In this document: positions 13,702 to 16,223 of the stretch, in pieces
Numbering within the stretch: position 1 is the stretch's first letter
How the letters are laid out: every line of letters begins with the position of its first letter
Source of the DNA: UBA9732 sp003456855
GTDB taxonomy: Bacteria; Spirochaetota; Spirochaetia; Sphaerochaetales; Sphaerochaetaceae
DNA: 16,223 nucleotides
NCBI GenBank assembly: GCA_946626785.1
Contig: CAMOUY010000049.1
Span: forward strand, 1-16,223
Direction of reading: 5' to 3'
The notes under the pieces: model-generated
Database searches by the model: none
Told to the model about the DNA's origin: nothing
The model's input: the letters and a program-made list of their open reading frames with translations, nothing else
Program-made: the position numbers and the translations under genes

Positions 13702-14307
13702 ATGAAATCAAGCAAGAAATTCATCATTGCATTGGTAGTACTTGTGCTCCTTGCCGCCACACCGGCCTTCGCAAAGTCCACGTACTACTTCAAGGGAGAC
13801 CAGGTCTTCTCCATCAGAGCAGGAGTTGATTTCCCAGGGTTCATTTCTTTCTACAAAGATCCAGAGAGAGGAACATTCACTTTCAAGGAAACCAACATTG
13901 ACTTGGGCGGTGTTGCATCCATTGCATATCAGGGATTCATGACAGAAAGATTTGCCCTAGGTGGCGAGTTGGCCTATGTCTTCAATTATTGTGGTGGCAA
14001 ATTGCTTACTACTGTACCTTTGACCGCCAAATTAACTTACATACCGGTGCAGACAGGAACCTTTGACATTGCCGCCTCCCTGAATCTTGGAGGAGCATTT
14101 GTTCGCTTCAAGGAAAGCAGATACTTTGCACCTTATGCATCGGTCACAATTACACCGAGTGTATACTTCAACGAAAACTGGGGACTGGGTATCGAGTCAG
14201 GAATCATGGCCACTTGGGAGTTCTACACAAAGAACAGCAACAAGCGGGAATACAGCGCATTCTGCGGCTTAATCCCTGTCACATTGACTCTTTCCTATAG
14301 ACATTAA
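13702..14307 (+). CDS. Small outer-membrane beta-barrel protein, unknown function
   Basis: A 201-residue predicted secreted protein. Residues 1-24 form a signal peptide ending PAFA before Lys-Ser. The remainder is made of amphipathic beta-strands with aromatic girdle residues (DLGGVASIAYQGF, FALGGELAYVFNY, PLTAKLTYIPV, DIAASLNLGGAFVRF, YASVTITPSVYF, LGIESGIMATWEFY, LIPVTLTLSYRH), compatible with an eight-stranded barrel. The first barrel portion around residues 25-60 begins STYYFKGDQVFSIRAGVDFPGF. The C-terminal residue is His, not Phe, so the usual insertion signal is imperfect. I do not recognise a family. The ATG at 13702 is chosen because it begins the signal peptide; an AGAGG ribosome site lies 11 bases before it, somewhat far. 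Its stop overlaps the ribosome site of the lipoprotein gene 12 bases downstream, so the two form an operon. Base composition is more AT-rich than the flanking genes. Confidence 0.72.
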   Translation: MKSSKKFIIALVVLVLLAATPAFAKSTYYFKGDQVFSIRAGVDFPGFISFYKDPERGTFTFKETNIDLGGVASIAYQGFMTERFALGGELAYVFNYCGGKLLTTVPLTAKLTYIPVQTGTFDIAASLNLGGAFVRFKESRYFAPYASVTITPSVYFNENWGLGIESGIMATWEFYTKNSNKREYSAFCGLIPVTLTLSYRH

Positions 14308-14319
14308 AGGAGGGGTGAA

Positions 14320-15450
14320 ATGAAAAGAAACACACTAACGCTTATCGCAATCACGGTCCTTGCAGTCATTGCATTCTGCGCCTGCAATATAGACGCAGAT
14401 GAGGGTATCTATTCTCAAGTTGTCACAGAACCTGAGGATTCAGACATCACCGTTTTAAATTACCTTGGATACAAGAAAGATTCAGATGGTAATAGCATCT
14501 ACTATTACCTCTCAAATGAGGGTGTCTTCAAATATACAGTGAAGAGTGGCGAATCAATTGAATCAAGTTCCAATGCGACAAAAAAACTTTTCTCTTCTTC
14601 AAAGGGAAATATCATCAGAAGCGCCAGCTATTATAACGATAACTCAGTCGAAGGAATGCTGGTACTTACACAGACTGCCGACCTGTCTACAACCCTGACT
14701 TTCTATACCTATGATTCCACTACTGACACCTATGATTCGGGTACAGAACTGGAAGGTTATTTTAGTGGACTCCTCGTCAACGGGCTTTTCTATGGCAAGC
14801 AAAAGCATCTGGATTCAGATAACAAAGCTTACTACAAATATGGAATATACTATTTCGATGGGTCTGCAGTGAATGAGACAGACATTATTTCAACCAACAC
14901 TCTTGAGATAACCCCTATTGAATCAGAGAACTACGCCTTCTTTGATGTCACCGAATCCTCCGAACATACATTCTATGTCATAAACTCTGACAGTCCTTCA
15001 ACTCCAGTTATAAATGTCGCGGGTAATTCCAACCAATATGTTGGCTTCCACCATATTTCATACAACTCAAGTGATATCTATTTACTTTTGGACAAGACTG
15101 ATAATGGATCATATGCATACAAGCTTTCAGCCTCAGGGGTTGATGATTGGTTTACATTGAAGTCAGCCTTGGAGCATCAGAACATCCCTCAATCTTGCAC
15201 ATTCATCTACGATGACAAGATATACATTAAATGTTCTTCATTCTTTGACATCTATGATTTGAACGAGGAAAGCATTTCAGCTACCCAAACCAATTTTGCA
15301 AGTGAATTGAGACTGACTGAAATCACAAACATCAAGGCAGAGGATGAGACCAACTCACCTGGAATCTTCATTGTCGGCACGGATGAAAGCTTCCTGTATA
15401 GGATGGATTTATCAAGCAGTCCTTCCACCGCTTCCAGCTTTTATTATTAA
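14320..15450 (+). CDS. Putative lipoprotein with beta-propeller-like repeats, unknown function
   Basis: A 376-residue protein. A positively charged start, a hydrophobic stretch (residues 6-19) and the sequence FCAC suggest lipidation at C22; the box is non-classical for enterics but acceptable by spirochaete rules. The mature part is acidic and very rich in Ser, Thr, Tyr and Asn, with recurring short strands such as NSIYYYLSNEGVFKY, AYYKYGIYYFDGSA, DIYLLLDKTDNGSYAYKL and DKIYIKCSSFFDIYDL, spaced at intervals expected for propeller blades; this fold is inference. No catalytic motif is recognised. A strong ribosome site (AAAGGAGG) overlaps the stop of the upstream beta-barrel gene, indicating co-expression and perhaps physical partnership at the cell surface. 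Codon use is AT-rich compared with the housekeeping genes nearby. A terminator follows. It may be a surface-exposed, fast-evolving protein. Confidence 0.7.
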   Translation: MKRNTLTLIAITVLAVIAFCACNIDADEGIYSQVVTEPEDSDITVLNYLGYKKDSDGNSIYYYLSNEGVFKYTVKSGESIESSSNATKKLFSSSKGNIIRSASYYNDNSVEGMLVLTQTADLSTTLTFYTYDSTTDTYDSGTELEGYFSGLLVNGLFYGKQKHLDSDNKAYYKYGIYYFDGSAVNETDIISTNTLEITPIESENYAFFDVTESSEHTFYVINSDSPSTPVINVAGNSNQYVGFHHISYNSSDIYLLLDKTDNGSYAYKLSASGVDDWFTLKSALEHQNIPQSCTFIYDDKIYIKCSSFFDIYDLNEESISATQTNFASELRLTEITNIKAEDETNSPGIFIVGTDESFLYRMDLSSSPSTASSFYY

Positions 15451-15473
15451 AGACCTATAAACTAAATAAAACC

Positions 15474-15502
15474 ATCCCAGCTCGAGAGGGCTGGGATTTT
15501 TC
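15474..15502. terminator. Bidirectional intrinsic terminator
   Basis: An 8-base-pair stem (ATCCCAGC at 15474-15481 with GCTGGGAT at 15490-15497) followed by a T run and TCTT on the plus strand. On the minus strand the same stem is followed by GGTTTTATTTAG, so it can end both the lipoprotein transcript and the convergent LysM gene, whose stop is at 15513. Confidence 0.88.
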
Positions 15503-15512
15503 TTGTCACGAA

Positions 15513-16223
15513 TCAATTGAAGAACGACTCCGGGTCGAACGGTATTCCGTCCTGCTTGATCTGGAAGAACACCACCGGAACAGAGGTGTTTGTCATACCC
15601 TCACCGAAGGAACCGATCTGCTGGCCCTTCTCAACCCTGTCAGTGGTCTCAACCAGGATTTCAGCCAGATAATCGTAATATGTGGTGTAGCCATTGGCAT
15701 GCATGATCTTAACAAAGCCCGAACCGTTCTCGTTGAAGCCCTTGTCAATGACAGTTCCCGCCTCAGAGGCATAGACCGGAGTACCGGCTTCAGCCTGGAG
15801 AAGGATTCCATCCAGCTGCATAGAGTTGTCATTCAGAGGATTGACAACCTTCTGGTTGTAGATGCCGACCGTGGTCGCCTCCGATGGTCTGTCAAAGCTC
15901 ACATCAGTTGAGGCCGTGATGGTTCCAGATGTCTCCATCGTCTCGTATGGAATGAAGATCTTCTGGCCAGCCACAAGGTTGTCATCCCTAAGGCCGTTGA
16001 CCTCGCCAAGTGTCTTGGCGTTCATAGCAAGGCCATAACGCTGTGTGATTGAAAGAAGTGTGTCCCCTTCCTTGACAATATAGAGGGAACCGTCTCTGTC
16101 TGGGATCTGAAGAGTGCTTCCGATCCAGAGAGAGGCAGCGCTTGTGATCTGGTTGACCGAAACAATCGTCTGAAGGCTGAGCCCGAAGCTGTCTGCAATG
16201 GAGTTCAGAGTGTCACCAGCCTG
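15513..16223 (-). CDS. LysM and degenerate M23/LytM domain protein, 5' end missing
   Basis: The minus-strand frame is open to the window edge; 236 residues are visible and the first in-window Met is internal. Two LysM peptidoglycan-binding repeats come first, each beginning with GDTL and ending with an IP (about residues 1-42 and 50-96). After a Thr/Ser linker comes an M23-type fold (about residues 130-236): ILLQAEAGTPVYASEAGTVIDKG, then GSGFVKIMHANGYTTYYDYL, then VEKGQQIGSFGEG, then SVPVVFFQIKQDGIPFDP. The fold is recognisable, but the zinc and catalytic positions are replaced: His and Asp of the HxGxD box are Leu and Leu (LDGILL), the His of YAHL is Asp (YDYL), and the HLHF motif is VVFF. 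It therefore probably binds peptidoglycan and regulates amidases, like EnvC or NlpD, rather than cutting. It should be exported; the signal peptide lies outside the window. A terminator follows the stop. Confidence 0.85.
   Translation of the reverse strand, partial: QAGDTLNSIADSFGLSLQTIVSVNQITSAASLWIGSTLQIPDRDGSLYIVKEGDTLLSITQRYGLAMNAKTLGEVNGLRDDNLVAGQKIFIPYETMETSGTITASTDVSFDRPSEATTVGIYNQKVVNPLNDNSMQLDGILLQAEAGTPVYASEAGTVIDKGFNENGSGFVKIMHANGYTTYYDYLAEILVETTDRVEKGQQIGSFGEGMTNTSVPVVFFQIKQDGIPFDPESFFN

Overview
The window looks like a chromosomal segment of an anaerobic, carbohydrate-using, double-membrane bacterium, most likely a Spirochaetota member close to Sphaerochaeta or Treponema. The clues are a single-subunit [FeFe]-hydrogenase of the group B type, an ABC sugar-binding protein with a signal peptide ending in an FAQAAAE-like sequence, small predicted outer-membrane beta-barrels, and a lipoprotein with a relaxed lipobox of the spirochaete kind. 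This placement is inference; no rRNA or other decisive marker is present. I recognise no tRNA, rRNA, CRISPR array, insertion sequence or phage gene. Genes are tightly packed and no gap without a gene exceeds about 225 bases.

Region 1 (1-6146) concerns sugars. It opens with the 3' part of a family 43 glycosidase on the plus strand. This converges, across a hairpin, on a minus-strand pair: a DeoR-family regulator followed by an extracellular sugar-binding protein. Divergent from the regulator is a two-gene operon, galT (type 2, TTG start) and glf (starting inside the end of galT), which together would make UDP-galactose and then UDP-galactofuranose. The 221-base divergent region is T-rich on the plus strand and holds a 13-base direct repeat, a candidate galT promoter and a possible leader element.

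Region 2 (6150-8579, all minus strand) holds a group B-like [FeFe]-hydrogenase whose start should be moved downstream of the longest reading frame, then a small outer-membrane beta-barrel protein with its own promoter and strong terminator.

Region 3 (8603-13548, all minus strand) is housekeeping: a compact folD-miaB-sirtuin operon (1-base overlap, then a 16-base gap), followed by typA/bipA behind its own promoter and ended by a strong terminator.

Region 4 (13549-16223) is less conserved and visibly more AT-rich. It contains a second small beta-barrel protein and a tyrosine- and serine-rich lipoprotein as an apparent two-gene surface operon, preceded by a perfect 14-base palindrome. A bidirectional terminator separates this pair from the 3' part of a minus-strand gene with two LysM repeats and an M23/LytM domain that has lost its zinc-binding residues, suggesting a regulator of peptidoglycan hydrolases rather than an enzyme.

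I found no convincing wholly new system. The best leads are the catalytically dead LytM protein, the galT-glf operon with its divergent regulatory region, and the palindrome-controlled beta-barrel/lipoprotein pair.
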